Shown piece after piece: positions 20,448-29,129 of a stretch of DNA of 64,000 bases. This DNA comes from Janthinobacterium sp. UMAB-56. GTDB taxonomy: Bacteria; Pseudomonadota; Gammaproteobacteria; Burkholderiales; Burkholderiaceae_D. Each line of letters starts with the position of its first letter. The first letter of the stretch is position 1. The notes beneath the pieces are model-generated. The model saw only the letters and a list, made by a program, of their open reading frames with translations, was not told where the DNA came from and searched no databases. Location of the stretch: positions 47,506 to 111,505 of the forward strand of contig NZ_LT607658.1 in the NCBI RefSeq assembly GCF_900095265.1, in the 5' to 3' direction. A program made the position numbers and the translations under genes.

Positions 20448-21368
20448 CTACAGGCTTTCCTTGACGTGCGCGATGCCGTGTTCATCGTAGATCGAATACA
20501 CGGCAGCGAGGAGGTCTTCCAGTTCCGGCGAGCGGTCCCTATGCCGCATGCTGAATAAAATGGGCGAGAACGCATGCTTGTCATCGAGCTTGCGGTACAC
20601 GACGTTCCGGTGATGCATGGCCTGTACGCTTTCCGGCACGATGGAAATGCCCTGGCCGGCCGCCACCAGTCCCATGGAAATCTGCAGTTCGCGCACTTCC
20701 GTGACGGGGCCGGGCGTGACATTGCCTACACTGAACATGCTCAGCACCTGGTCGGCGAAGCTGGGGCGGGGCGCTTTCGGATACACGAGCAGGGTTTCGT
20801 GTACCAGTTCAGTCAGGCGCAAGCCGCCTTCCCCCTCGGCCAGCCGGTGGCCGGGCGGCAGGGCGACCACTAGCCGCTCCTCGCGCAGCAGGATGCGGCG
20901 GATGCTGGGATCTTCGCTTTTCAGGCGCCCGAAACCCACGTCGATGCTGCCTTCCTTCAGGGCCTTGAGCTGCTGCACCGTGGTCATTTCATGCAGGCTT
21001 ACGTCGACCTCGGGATGGCGCTCGCAATAGCGGTGCACGATGTCGGGCAATTCCCCATACAGGGTCGAGGCGACAAAGCCGATTGACAGGGTGCGTTCCA
21101 GCTTGCCCACGCGCTGCGTCATCGCCTGCAGGTCGCGCACCTGGTCGAGCAGGGGGCGCGCATGGGCAAGGAAAAACTCGCCCGCTTCCGTCAGCCGCAA
21201 AGGCCGCGAGCCTTTCTCGATCAGCGCCACGCCCAGCGTTTCTTCCAGTTGCTGCATCTGCCGGCTAAGTGGTGGCTGCGCGATATGCAGGCGCGCGGCG
21301 GCCCGCGTGAAGTTCCTTTCCTCTGCTACCGCAACGAAGTAGCGCAAGTGCCGTAATTCCATCTTCAT
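20448..21368 (-). CDS. LysR-family regulator of the catechol branch (CatM/BenM/CatR type)
   Basis: A 306-aa LysR regulator with N-terminal helix-turn-helix MELRHLRYFVAVAEERNFTRAAARLHIAQPP in pieces typical of CatM/BenM, and an effector domain. ATG at 21368 is preferred because GAAAGG precedes it. It is divergent from catB across a 96-bp gap. An ATAC-N7-GTAT site (the consensus known for CatM/BenM, whose ligand is cis,cis-muconate) overlaps its own start codon, so autoregulation together with activation of catBCD is likely. Confidence 0.9.
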   Translation of the reverse strand: MKMELRHLRYFVAVAEERNFTRAAARLHIAQPPLSRQMQQLEETLGVALIEKGSRPLRLTEAGEFFLAHARPLLDQVRDLQAMTQRVGKLERTLSIGFVASTLYGELPDIVHRYCERHPEVDVSLHEMTTVQQLKALKEGSIDVGFGRLKSEDPSIRRILLREERLVVALPPGHRLAEGEGGLRLTELVHETLLVYPKAPRPSFADQVLSMFSVGNVTPGPVTEVRELQISMGLVAAGQGISIVPESVQAMHHRNVVYRKLDDKHAFSPILFSMRHRDRSPELEDLLAAVYSIYDEHGIAHVKESL

Positions 21369-21381
21369 ACCTTTCAGGTAT
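21367..21381. promoter_or_regulatory. CatM/BenM-type operator, site 1 (ATAC-N7-GTAT)
   Basis: Exact ATAC-N7-GTAT match (ATAC 21367-21370, GTAT 21378-21381), the consensus described for CatM/BenM-like LysR regulators. It overlaps the start codon of the divergent regulator and lies about 85-100 bp before catB. Confidence 0.7.
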
Positions 21382-21388
21382 AGGTTCG

Positions 21389-21403
21389 ATACCAACTCGG
21401 TGT
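21389..21403. promoter_or_regulatory. CatM/BenM-type operator, site 2 (one mismatch)
   Basis: ATAC-N7-GTGT (ATAC 21389-21392, GTGT 21400-21403), one base from the consensus and 22 bp (two helical turns) from site 1, the arrangement expected for a LysR tetramer contacting two half-regions on one DNA face. Confidence 0.6.
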
Positions 21404-21464
21404 TGGACGCCGCATCTCATGGGGAATATCGTGTCAACACTCCACAGAATTATACGGAATAAAT

Positions 21465-22574
21465 ATGATTCAAAATATCGAGACCTACCTGGTCGATGTG
21501 CCAACCATTCGCCCGCACCGGATGTCCGTCGCCACCATGAATACGCAAACCCTGGTGCTGGTGCGGCTGCGCTGCGCCGACGGCATCACGGGCTGGGGCG
21601 AGGCGACCACCATCGGCGGCTTGAGCTACGGTGGCGAAAGCCCGGAAAGCATCAAGACGAATATCGATACCTATATCGCACCGCTGCTGGTCGGGATGCA
21701 GGCGAGCGCAGTGGCCAAGGCCATGGCCAAGGTGCGCAAGGTCATCCAGGGCAACCGCTTCGCCAAGTGCGCGATCGAGACGGCGCTGCTGGATGCACAA
21801 GCGCGTCGCCTGAATGTGCCGCTGTCGGAATTGCTGGGCGGCCGGGTGCGCGATGCGCTGCCCGTGGCCTGGGTGCTGGCCAGCGGCGACACCGCGCGCG
21901 ATATCGCCGAAGGGGAAAAAATGCTGGACTTGCGCCGCCACCGCATTTTCAAGCTGAAGATCGGCCTGCGCGACGTGATGGATGACGTGGCCCATGTGCT
22001 GGAGATCAAGCGCGCGCTGGGCGAACGTGCCAGCGTGCGCGTCGATGTCAACCAGGCCTGGAGCGAGACGGACGCCGTGCGCGGCATCGCCGCGCTGGAA
22101 GCGGGCGGCATCGACCTGATCGAGCAGCCCGTCAAAGCCGGCAACCGCGCTGCGCTGGCGCGCCTGACGCAGCGCTTCGACGTGGCCATCATGGCCGACG
22201 AAGCCTTGCACGGTCCCGCCGACGCGCTGGCGCTGGCACGGGCCGATGCGGCCGACGTGTATGCGGTCAAGATCACCCAGTCGGGCGGCTTGCTGCCCGC
22301 GCTGGAAGTGGCCACCGTGGCGCGCCTGGCCGGCGTGGGCCTGTACGGCGGCACCATGCTCGAAGGCGGCATCGGCACGGCCGCCACGGCCCATGTCTGT
22401 TCCACGTTTGCCGAACTGGCCTGGGGCACGGAGCTGTTCGGCCCCCTGTTGCTGACGCAGGAAGTCTTGCGCGAACCGCTGGTGTACCGCGACTTCATGC
22501 TGCAGGTGCCGACGGGTCCGGGCCTGGGCGTCGAGATCGACATGGACAAACTGCGCGCCATGCAGCGTCAATAA
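21465..22574 (+). CDS. catB: Muconate cycloisomerase
   Basis: Enolase-superfamily enzyme of 369 aa converting cis,cis-muconate to muconolactone in the catechol branch of the beta-ketoadipate pathway. The catalytic lysine motif KLKIG is near residue 167, metal ligands lie in DVNQAW, EQPVKAGN and ADEAL, and the N-terminal capping domain includes the loop IRPHRMSVATM. Standard length. It is the first gene of a catB-catC-catD run under two operator sites. A chloromuconate cycloisomerase is less likely because catC accompanies it. Confidence 0.93.
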   Translation: MIQNIETYLVDVPTIRPHRMSVATMNTQTLVLVRLRCADGITGWGEATTIGGLSYGGESPESIKTNIDTYIAPLLVGMQASAVAKAMAKVRKVIQGNRFAKCAIETALLDAQARRLNVPLSELLGGRVRDALPVAWVLASGDTARDIAEGEKMLDLRRHRIFKLKIGLRDVMDDVAHVLEIKRALGERASVRVDVNQAWSETDAVRGIAALEAGGIDLIEQPVKAGNRAALARLTQRFDVAIMADEALHGPADALALARADAADVYAVKITQSGGLLPALEVATVARLAGVGLYGGTMLEGGIGTAATAHVCSTFAELAWGTELFGPLLLTQEVLREPLVYRDFMLQVPTGPGLGVEIDMDKLRAMQRQ

Positions 22575-22584
22575 GGGAGAGACC

Positions 22585-22875
22585 ATGTTATTCCATGTAC
22601 GCATGAACGTGAACCTGCCATTGTGCATGCCCGCCGAGCAGGCGGCGCAGCTGAAGCAGACGGAAAAGGAACTGGCCCAGCGCTTGCAGCACGAAGGCAA
22701 ATGGCGCCACCTGTGGCGCATCGCCGGCCAGTACGCCAACGTCAGCGTCTTTGACGTGGACAGCGTGGACGAGCTGCATACTTTGCTGACCTCGCTTCCC
22801 CTGTTCCCTTACATGCAGATCGACGTGATGCCGCTGTGCCGCCATCCATCGTCGGTGCGCGACGACGATTCCTGA
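22585..22875 (+). CDS. catC: Muconolactone delta-isomerase
   Basis: A 96-aa protein of the usual CatC length that moves the double bond of muconolactone to give 3-oxoadipate enol-lactone. The family start MLFHVRMNVNLP and the segment LWRIAGQYANVSVFDVDS are evident. GGGAGAG lies just before the ATG, and the gene begins 10 bp after catB and ends 11 bp before the catD start. The enzyme forms a cytosolic decamer in known relatives. Confidence 0.95.
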   Translation: MLFHVRMNVNLPLCMPAEQAAQLKQTEKELAQRLQHEGKWRHLWRIAGQYANVSVFDVDSVDELHTLLTSLPLFPYMQIDVMPLCRHPSSVRDDDS

Positions 22876-22886
22876 GGAGACATGCA

Positions 22887-23690
22887 ATGACGCATATAGG
22901 CAACGACACTGCCGGGAAAACGTGTGAGGTGGACGGTATTCGCATGCATTACCGCACGGATGGCGAGCGCAGCAAGCCCTGCCTTGTCCTGTCGAATTCC
23001 CTCGGCACGGACCTGTCCATGTGGGATGCGCAGGCGGCCGCGCTAGCCGGCGACTTTTTTGTCGTGCGCTACGATACGCGCGGCCATGGCCAGTCGGCCA
23101 GCGGCAGCGCGCCGTTCGGCATCGAGCGGCTGGGGCTGGACGTGGTGGCGCTGCTCGACCACCTCGATATGGCACGCGCCGCCTTCTGCGGCATTTCCAT
23201 GGGCGGCTTGACGGGCCAGTGGCTGGGCATACACCAGCCGCAGCGTTTGACGAAGCTCGTGCTGGCGAATACGGCGGCGCGCATCGGCGGCGCCGCGCCG
23301 TGGCAGCTGCGGGCCGAGCAAGTGCGTCGCGATGGCATGGCTGCGGTGGCAGAGAGCGCCGCCGCGCGCTGGTTCACTCCGCAGTTTATCGCGCGCGAGG
23401 CGGATACGGTAGCGCGCCTGGCCGGCATCTTGCGCGGCCAGGATGCAGGCGGCTACGCAGCCTGCTGCGAAGTGCTGGCCCAGGCGGACTTGCACGCCTG
23501 CGTCGGCAAGATCAGCGTGCCGACCCTGATCATCGCCGGCGAGTACGATCCCGTGACCACCATCGATGACGGGCGCTGGCTGCAAAAGCAGATCGCCGGT
23601 GCCCGCCTGGCAAGCCTGCCCGCCTCGCATATCTCGAACGTCGAGGCGGCGGACTTGTTTACGGCGCAGTTGCGGACCTTTTTATTGTGA
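22887..23690 (+). CDS. catD: 3-oxoadipate enol-lactonase
   Basis: Alpha/beta hydrolase of 267 aa hydrolysing 3-oxoadipate enol-lactone to 3-oxoadipate. The nucleophile elbow is GISMGG, the acid is likely in GEYDPVT and the base His in ASHISN. The ATG at 22887 has GAGGAGA upstream; a longer in-frame reading from 22836 would run into catC. It ends the catBCD run. The symbol pcaD is used for the same enzyme in protocatechuate clusters. No catA or downstream thiolase and CoA-transferase genes are present here. Confidence 0.92.
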   Translation: MTHIGNDTAGKTCEVDGIRMHYRTDGERSKPCLVLSNSLGTDLSMWDAQAAALAGDFFVVRYDTRGHGQSASGSAPFGIERLGLDVVALLDHLDMARAAFCGISMGGLTGQWLGIHQPQRLTKLVLANTAARIGGAAPWQLRAEQVRRDGMAAVAESAAARWFTPQFIAREADTVARLAGILRGQDAGGYAACCEVLAQADLHACVGKISVPTLIIAGEYDPVTTIDDGRWLQKQIAGARLASLPASHISNVEAADLFTAQLRTFLL

Positions 23691-23698
23691 GCCTTGCT

Positions 23699-23713
23699 AT
23701 ACCGTATCGGTAT
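23699..23713. promoter_or_regulatory. CatM/BenM-type operator before the symporter gene
   Basis: Exact ATAC-N7-GTAT (ATAC 23699-23702, GTAT 23710-23713), with the arms extended to ATACCG/CGGTAT. It lies just after catD and about 110 bp before the symporter start. It repeats the motif found before catB, implying one regulator for both units. Confidence 0.6.
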
Positions 23714-23821
23714 GGCAGGAATGTAGTTTTCCCCTGAGCACCGCCGCCGGCTGGTCCGGCATGCGGCAGGGGAAGCTTTCTTGAAAAATAAAAATAAGAA
23801 AAGCAGACTTGGAGTAGACGG

Positions 23822-25225
23822 ATGGAAAACAGATTGATCATCATCGCTGCGATTACGGTGGGCTATTTCGCCCTCATGTCGTACATTACGTATAGCGTGC
23901 GCAAGCATGCCAACAGCGCCGAGGGCATGACGGCTGGCGGGCGCAACTACCCTGCCTACCTGATAGGCGCGCTGTTGTTGTCGGAATTTATTGGCAGTTC
24001 CGTCAGCATCGGCACGGCCCAGAAGGGCTATGAACTGGGTATTTCCGCCGCGTGGAATCTGGTGGCGCTGTCGCTGGGCTTCTTGCTGCTGGCCATCGTG
24101 CTGGTGAAAAAATACAAGGAAAGCGGGCAGTCGACGATTTCCGGCATCCTGGCGCAGACGTATGGCGAACCCGTGCGTTATGCCGCATCGATACTCACCA
24201 TCGTTGCGCTGAGCATCGTTGCCGTGGCCCTCTACGCCAGCGGTGGCGCCGTGCTGGCGGCCGTGTTGCACATCAATAAAACCGTGGCCATTTTGCTGGT
24301 GGGCGCCATCACCGTAATCTATGTCAGCCTGGGCGGCATGCGTTCGGTGGTGTACACCAATTTCGCCCACTCCATCGTCAAGTACCTGGGCGTGATCCTG
24401 GCGCTGGCGTATGCGCTGGAAGCAACCGGCGGCATCGGCGCGCTGCAGGCACAATTGCCGGCCAAGATGTTCAACTGGGTCGAGATAGGCTGGGGCCAGA
24501 TCATCGCCTGGATGATAGGCGGCATCGGTTCCATCTTCGCCACGCAATACGTGATCCAGGCCCTGGTCAGCACAGACAATCCGGCCGTGGCCAAGCGCGC
24601 CTGCTATTACGTATCGTCGCTGATGATACCGTTCGGCCTGATGGCCGCCCTGATCGGCATGTGCAGCGCCGTGCTGTACCCGGGCATGAAGTCGATCGAC
24701 GCCTTCCCGACCCTGATCGCCCACATGCCGGCGTTTTCCGCCAGCATCATGATCGTCGGCCTGGCCGGCGCCCTGTTCGGTGGCATTTCCGCCACCACCC
24801 TGGCATCGGCCACCCTGGCCATGAAGGATTTTTATGATCCCTGGTACAACAAGGCGAAGAACGACGCGAAATCGCTGATGTTCCTGCGCATCGCCATTGT
24901 CGTGGCCGGCTTGCTGCCGCTGGTGCTGGCGCTGTATGCGGAAAAACTGCTGATGATCGCCTTCCTCGGCAAGGCCTTGCGCGCCACCCTGGCCGTGCTG
25001 GTGCTGATGGCCTTCTATGCGCCGAAATTCGGCACGCCGCGCGGCGCCTTCGTCGGCGTGATCGTTTCGGTGATCGCCACCATAGGCTGGTTCCTGGCGG
25101 GCAATCCGTATGGCGTGGACAGTTCCTACCTGGCACTGGCCGGCCCGCTGCTGACCATGGGCATCAGCCATTTGTTCAAGCCGGCGCAAGCGTTGGAGAA
25201 GTCGGCATCGTCGCCAAAGCTTTAG
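23822..25225 (+). CDS. Sodium:solute symporter (SSS family), probably for an aromatic acid or muconate-type substrate
   Basis: A 467-aa importer with about 13 predicted helices. The N-terminal sequence ENRLIIIAAITVGYFALMSY and the glycine-rich segment EFIGSSVSIGTAQKGYELG match the SSS fold, with the sodium-site region in the first and eighth helices. It begins 131 bp after catD on the same strand and has its own CatM/BenM-type site, so it is likely induced with catBCD. The substrate (benzoate, catechol-derived acid, muconate or an unrelated carboxylate) is inferred and not readable from sequence. Confidence 0.85.
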   Translation: MENRLIIIAAITVGYFALMSYITYSVRKHANSAEGMTAGGRNYPAYLIGALLLSEFIGSSVSIGTAQKGYELGISAAWNLVALSLGFLLLAIVLVKKYKESGQSTISGILAQTYGEPVRYAASILTIVALSIVAVALYASGGAVLAAVLHINKTVAILLVGAITVIYVSLGGMRSVVYTNFAHSIVKYLGVILALAYALEATGGIGALQAQLPAKMFNWVEIGWGQIIAWMIGGIGSIFATQYVIQALVSTDNPAVAKRACYYVSSLMIPFGLMAALIGMCSAVLYPGMKSIDAFPTLIAHMPAFSASIMIVGLAGALFGGISATTLASATLAMKDFYDPWYNKAKNDAKSLMFLRIAIVVAGLLPLVLALYAEKLLMIAFLGKALRATLAVLVLMAFYAPKFGTPRGAFVGVIVSVIATIGWFLAGNPYGVDSSYLALAGPLLTMGISHLFKPAQALEKSASSPKL

Positions 25226-25226
25226 G

Positions 25227-26621
25227 TCATACCAGCCCCGTCATGTAGTAGACGGCAATGACGAGAAACACGGCCACCGTCTTGATGACGGTGATACCGA
25301 AAATGTCGCGGTAGGACTGGCGGTGCGTAAGGCCCGTGACGGCCAGCAGGGTGATCACGGCGCCATTGTGCGGCAAGGTGTCCATGCCGCCGCTGGCCAT
25401 CGCCACCACGCGGTGCATGACTTCCAGCGGAATGTGCGCCTGCTGCGCGGCCTGGATAAAACTGTCCGACATGGCGGCCAGCGCGATGCTCATGCCGCCC
25501 GAGGCCGAGCCGGTAATGCCGGCCAGCGTCGTCACGGACACGGCCGCATTGACGAGGGGATCGGGCACGCTGCGCAAGGTGTTGCTGACGGCAAGAAAAC
25601 CGGGCAGTGCCGCGATGACGCCGCCAAAGCCATATTCGGACGCCGTATTCATGGCTGCCAGCAGCGCGCCGCCCACTGCCGCCTTGGTGCCTTCGGCAAA
25701 GGCGGCGCGGATGCGCCCGAAGGCCGTCACGCACACGAGTAAAATTCCCATCAGCAAGGCGCCTTCCACTGCCCAGATACCGGTGACGGAAGCGATCGAC
25801 GTAGCCACGGGCGCATGCAAGCCCGGCAGAGCGTCAGCGGTGAGCACGTAACTGCTGCCATACCAGTGGGGAATCAGCTTGGTCAGTGCAAAGTTGGCCA
25901 CGCCCACCAGCACCAAAGGCGCCACCGACAGCAGCGGATGGGGCAAGTCGCCACCACCGGTCTTGGCCTGTTCGGCCTCCACTCCATAACCTTCGCCCGT
26001 CGCCATGACGGAACGGCGGCGCCATTCCAGGAAAGCCAGTCCCATGCTCACCGTCAGCACCGCGCCGATGGTGCCCAGCCATGGCGCGGCCCAGCCGGTC
26101 GTGTTGAAAAAAGTGGTCGGGATGATGTTCTGGATTTGCGGCGTGCCGGGCAGGGTATCCATGGTGAAGGAAAACGCGCCCAGGGCGATGGCGCCCGGCA
26201 TCAGCCGCTTGGGGATATTGCTCTGGCGGTACAGCTCGGCTGCGAACGGATAGACGGCAAACACCACCACGAACAGCGACACGCCGCCATAGGTCAGCGC
26301 CGCGCAGACTGCAACGATCACGGCATTCGCGCGCGAGCTGCCGATGTATCGAATGGCCGCCACGACGATGGATTGGGAAAAGCCGGACAGTTCAATCAGC
26401 TTGCCGAACACGGCGCCGAGCAAAAAGACGGGGAAATACAGCTTGATGAAGCCCACCATCTTTTCCATGAAGATGCCGCTGAAGACGGCCGGCACGGCGG
26501 ACGGATCGGTGAGCAGCACGGCACCGAGCGCGGCGACGGGCGCGAACAGGATCACGCTGAAGCCGCGGTAGGCGGCCAGCATCAGGAAGGCCAGTGCGGC
26601 CAGAACTATCAGGAAAGACAT
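25227..26621 (-). CDS. GntP family permease
   Basis: A 464-aa inner-membrane transporter of the GntP/gluconate:proton symporter superfamily with about 12-14 helices. Family patterns include FPVFLLGAVFGKLIE, ALTYGGVSLFVVVFAVYP and the conserved MDTLPGTPQIQN. Substrates in the family are gluconate, hydroxybutyrate and other hydroxy acids. The 3' end is convergent with the symporter, one base apart. An AT-rich dyad lies 39-50 bp upstream of the start. No metabolic partner is adjacent, so the substrate is open. Confidence 0.88.
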   Translation of the reverse strand: MSFLIVLAALAFLMLAAYRGFSVILFAPVAALGAVLLTDPSAVPAVFSGIFMEKMVGFIKLYFPVFLLGAVFGKLIELSGFSQSIVVAAIRYIGSSRANAVIVAVCAALTYGGVSLFVVVFAVYPFAAELYRQSNIPKRLMPGAIALGAFSFTMDTLPGTPQIQNIIPTTFFNTTGWAAPWLGTIGAVLTVSMGLAFLEWRRRSVMATGEGYGVEAEQAKTGGGDLPHPLLSVAPLVLVGVANFALTKLIPHWYGSSYVLTADALPGLHAPVATSIASVTGIWAVEGALLMGILLVCVTAFGRIRAAFAEGTKAAVGGALLAAMNTASEYGFGGVIAALPGFLAVSNTLRSVPDPLVNAAVSVTTLAGITGSASGGMSIALAAMSDSFIQAAQQAHIPLEVMHRVVAMASGGMDTLPHNGAVITLLAVTGLTHRQSYRDIFGITVIKTVAVFLVIAVYYMTGLV

Positions 26622-26659
26622 AAGACCGGGCCCTTGGCGATGGAAGTGTTTAATTAATC

Positions 26660-26671
26660 AATTGTTCAATT
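26660..26671. promoter_or_regulatory. AT-rich dyad upstream of the GntP permease
   Basis: AATTG-TT-CAATT perfect inverted repeat inside an AT-rich stretch flanked by ATTAAT on both sides, 39-50 bp before the minus-strand start. It has the look of a small regulator operator (for example GntR or IclR family), but the binding protein is unknown. Confidence 0.4.
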
Positions 26672-27079
26672 AATATCATACTTCTCAGCAACACGCCAAC
26701 GCATGGGTCAAGGATTGCGCAGTGTAGGCAGGTACCGGCGCCAGCGGCCTGCTAGCCTACTGTCGCGTTGGCCTTGCCGATGAGCGAACATCCGCAGGCC
26801 GTCTTGCAGCCATGGACGGCTACGGGGGCCTCCAGGGTCGAACTGTGGGTAGTGTCAAGCTCCTTCGCAGTTATTAACACCCGAGGCCTCTCAATTCTTG
26901 CACCAGTTCCTGTAGGAACTTCAAGAACCGCACCACGATAATGAGTGTTGCAATAAAAACCATTCCATACTGCTCGCCCATTGTGATTTGGCCTGATTTT
27001 TGCAGCTTGAACGATGCCCAAAGAAACAGCCACCTAGCTTGGCTCGGCAATTGATCGTGTACGAACGCAAAGCATGTGG
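26672..27079. other. Gene-poor stretch after the five-gene operon
   Basis: No convincing gene. A minus-strand open frame of 93 codons (26752-27033, GTG start) lies 46 bp after the desaturase stop but has mixed codon use, no recognised domain and no good ribosome site. The base composition is patchier than the neighbours, which would fit a remnant or an old junction. No tRNA-like repeat was found. Confidence 0.4.
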
Positions 27080-28000
27080 TCAGTGTTCAGCAGGTTGCTT
27101 GAGTTGGCTGACGTCTCTCAGCACCTGTCCGTAAGATCGATACAAGTTGGCCGCCGGCAGGCGGCCTTGTTGCGCCATTAGCACATGCACCTGCTGCAGG
27201 CGATAGAAGGGTACGCGTGGATATTCATGATGCTCGATATGGTAATGGATTCGATGTGGTCCTACGAAAAAAGTTTGCCAGCTGCGCCGCACGACGGTAC
27301 GCGCACTGAATCGCTGATCTTCCGACGCCCGGTAGCCGGCATGCTCGGTGATCGCGCGTATGCGCCCGAACAGCGGTAGCAAGGTCAGCGCTGGCAAGAT
27401 CCAAAGCCCGAAATACAACGCTGCATGTCCCGCCGCCGCGAGCAGGCCGATTATCACGCCCTGCACCGCAACGATGCTGGCGATTGCGTAGAACCCCTTG
27501 CTGTGGCCGGCAGCCTTGTGCTGATTGCGGCCACGCTGCCTGGCGCGCACCAGATTGCGCGCGCTGAGGAAGTAACCAAGGCCGGTGGCATCTTTGAGCA
27601 AACGCCACACCAATTCCCTGCGCGTCACAGGGTAGTCGTCGATGCCGAATATGGTGGCGACCGGATCGTCGGCCACCATCGGCGCACGGTGATGCTGTAA
27701 GTGCCCGCTGCGATAGAAGTCCATCACCAGCAGCAGCGGCGCTGCCGCGAACAGTTGGCCTGCGATGTCGTTCAGTCGCCGATGCGACAGCAGGGTGCCG
27801 TGAGCGCTTTCATGCATCAGAACGGCTAGCGCGAGCTGGGTGCGGGCGATCAGGATCGCGCTTAGCAGGAACACCAGCGGATGGGAAAAGCGGATAGCCG
27901 CGATGAAGCAGGCAGCAATCAGCGCCCAATCAAGCGCGACGGCGATTAGTGCGCGCGGATTGCTGATCGTTGTGAGATGCGCCGGTAGTGGCGGCCTCAT
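27080..28000 (-). CDS. Fatty acid desaturase family protein
   Basis: Membrane diiron desaturase/hydroxylase of 306 aa with the three histidine boxes: HESAH at residues 63-67, HLQHH at 100-104, and HIEHH near residue 262. Hydrophobic segments around residues 18-60 and 190-215 flank them. Family members introduce double bonds or hydroxyls into acyl chains or carotenoids. It is the last gene of a five-gene minus-strand operon with two glycosyltransferases and a diiron ferritin-like protein, so a modified lipid or glycolipid product is possible. The substrate is unknown. Confidence 0.88.
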   Translation of the reverse strand: MRPPLPAHLTTISNPRALIAVALDWALIAACFIAAIRFSHPLVFLLSAILIARTQLALAVLMHESAHGTLLSHRRLNDIAGQLFAAAPLLLVMDFYRSGHLQHHRAPMVADDPVATIFGIDDYPVTRRELVWRLLKDATGLGYFLSARNLVRARQRGRNQHKAAGHSKGFYAIASIVAVQGVIIGLLAAAGHAALYFGLWILPALTLLPLFGRIRAITEHAGYRASEDQRFSARTVVRRSWQTFFVGPHRIHYHIEHHEYPRVPFYRLQQVHVLMAQQGRLPAANLYRSYGQVLRDVSQLKQPAEH

Positions 28001-28010
28001 GATGGGCGCC

Positions 28011-29129
28011 TCATCGGTGGACAGACCGCGCGGCCAGCTCGTACAGCACCGCTACCCAGCTCTGCAGGCGTGCACCGGCTACCGCGCGGCCGTCCGGCGC
28101 AGGCAAGGTGGGGGCGCTTTGTAGCAGATCGACGCACGCGCTGCACAGGTCTTGGGCGAACGTTGTCGCGTCGCCGCGCCAGATGACGATGCGATGTGCC
28201 AGCCCCAGCGCCGCCGCGCGAGCAGCGTTGATTTTCTGCTCCGGCTGCTCGGTTAACACCAGCACGATGGGCCGACCATAGACCAGCGCCACCGACAACG
28301 CCGCCATGCCGGGTGCCGAGACGATCAGGTTGCTGGCGGCGGCTTGCCGCACCCAGTCGGCGTCTTGCGCCTCCCATCGCGCGCGTCCGGCATAGCCCTC
28401 GCCGACCAGGGTTGCGTGCATGCCGGCGAGGTCCAAGCCGGTTTCGACGCCATCGGCCAGGCAGGAGTCGCGGAAATGGGGATTGAGGTAGACGGCTGCG
28501 CACGCCTGCGCGCGCGGCACTGCGGCGTCAAACAGCGCGGCCACAACGACCGGAGTCGGCAGGCGGAATGTGGCGCCGTCGCAAGTCGCCTCGTAGCTGA
28601 AGTCGTGCTCAATGCGCGCTAAGCTGGCGTTGATCTGCCATCCGACGATGCGATGGAACAGGCGTGACAGGGTAGCTGGTAGGCGCCCGGAAAAATTGTT
28701 CAGGACCGCCTGCCGCAGGCTGGCGCCGTAGACGTGTACCACCTTTCCCCGCCATGCGGGCATGCATCCCATGAACAGCAATGCCGGGTGAAAGGAGTCG
28801 TTGATGATTAAGTCCGCGCTACGCAGAGCGACGCGTAGTTGCATAATGTCCCGGCACATCCGCGACGGTCGGAACAGATAGTTGGCGATATTTGCGTCGG
28901 TTTCTGCGGGCAGCATGTTTTGCCTCGTGTCGAACTGGACTGCGTAGTGGCGCGACAGCACGTGCGCAGTGATGCCAAAGCCGGCCAGGAAAGCGACCCC
29001 TTCGTCCGATGTGGTCAGTACTTCGACATCGGCGCCGTATTCGCGCAACGCATGCGTGAGTAGTTGCGCGCGCATCAGGTGTCCGCGGGCGTCTGCCGTT
29101 GCCAGATAGGTCACCTTGATGGTGTTCAT
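28011..29129 (-). CDS. Glycosyltransferase of the MurG/GT28-like GT-B type
   Basis: A 372-aa protein with the GT-B appearance: an N-terminal Rossmann start (IKVTYLATADARGHLMRAQLL) with a glycine-histidine loop, and a C-terminal donor-binding domain containing SAPGMAALSVALVYGRPIV and EQPEQKINAARAAALGLA, which resemble the UDP-sugar region of MurG-like enzymes. ATG at 29129 is supported by a 4-bp overlap (ATGA) with the upstream gene. The acceptor is unknown; the desaturase gene follows by 10 bp, suggesting a lipid-linked acceptor. Confidence 0.75.
   Translation of the reverse strand: MNTIKVTYLATADARGHLMRAQLLTHALREYGADVEVLTTSDEGVAFLAGFGITAHVLSRHYAVQFDTRQNMLPAETDANIANYLFRPSRMCRDIMQLRVALRSADLIINDSFHPALLFMGCMPAWRGKVVHVYGASLRQAVLNNFSGRLPATLSRLFHRIVGWQINASLARIEHDFSYEATCDGATFRLPTPVVVAALFDAAVPRAQACAAVYLNPHFRDSCLADGVETGLDLAGMHATLVGEGYAGRARWEAQDADWVRQAAASNLIVSAPGMAALSVALVYGRPIVLVLTEQPEQKINAARAAALGLAHRIVIWRGDATTFAQDLCSACVDLLQSAPTLPAPDGRAVAGARLQSWVAVLYELAARSVHR

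Noticed and set aside
23453..25189. Long minus-strand open frame (578 codons)
   Set aside because: Antisense to catD and the symporter gene, both with clear families; no domain and shadow-like composition.
26752..27033. 93-codon minus-strand frame after the desaturase gene, possibly a sixth operon member
   Set aside because: GTG start without a good ribosome site, mixed codon use and no domain. It cannot be excluded but is not supported well enough to call a gene.
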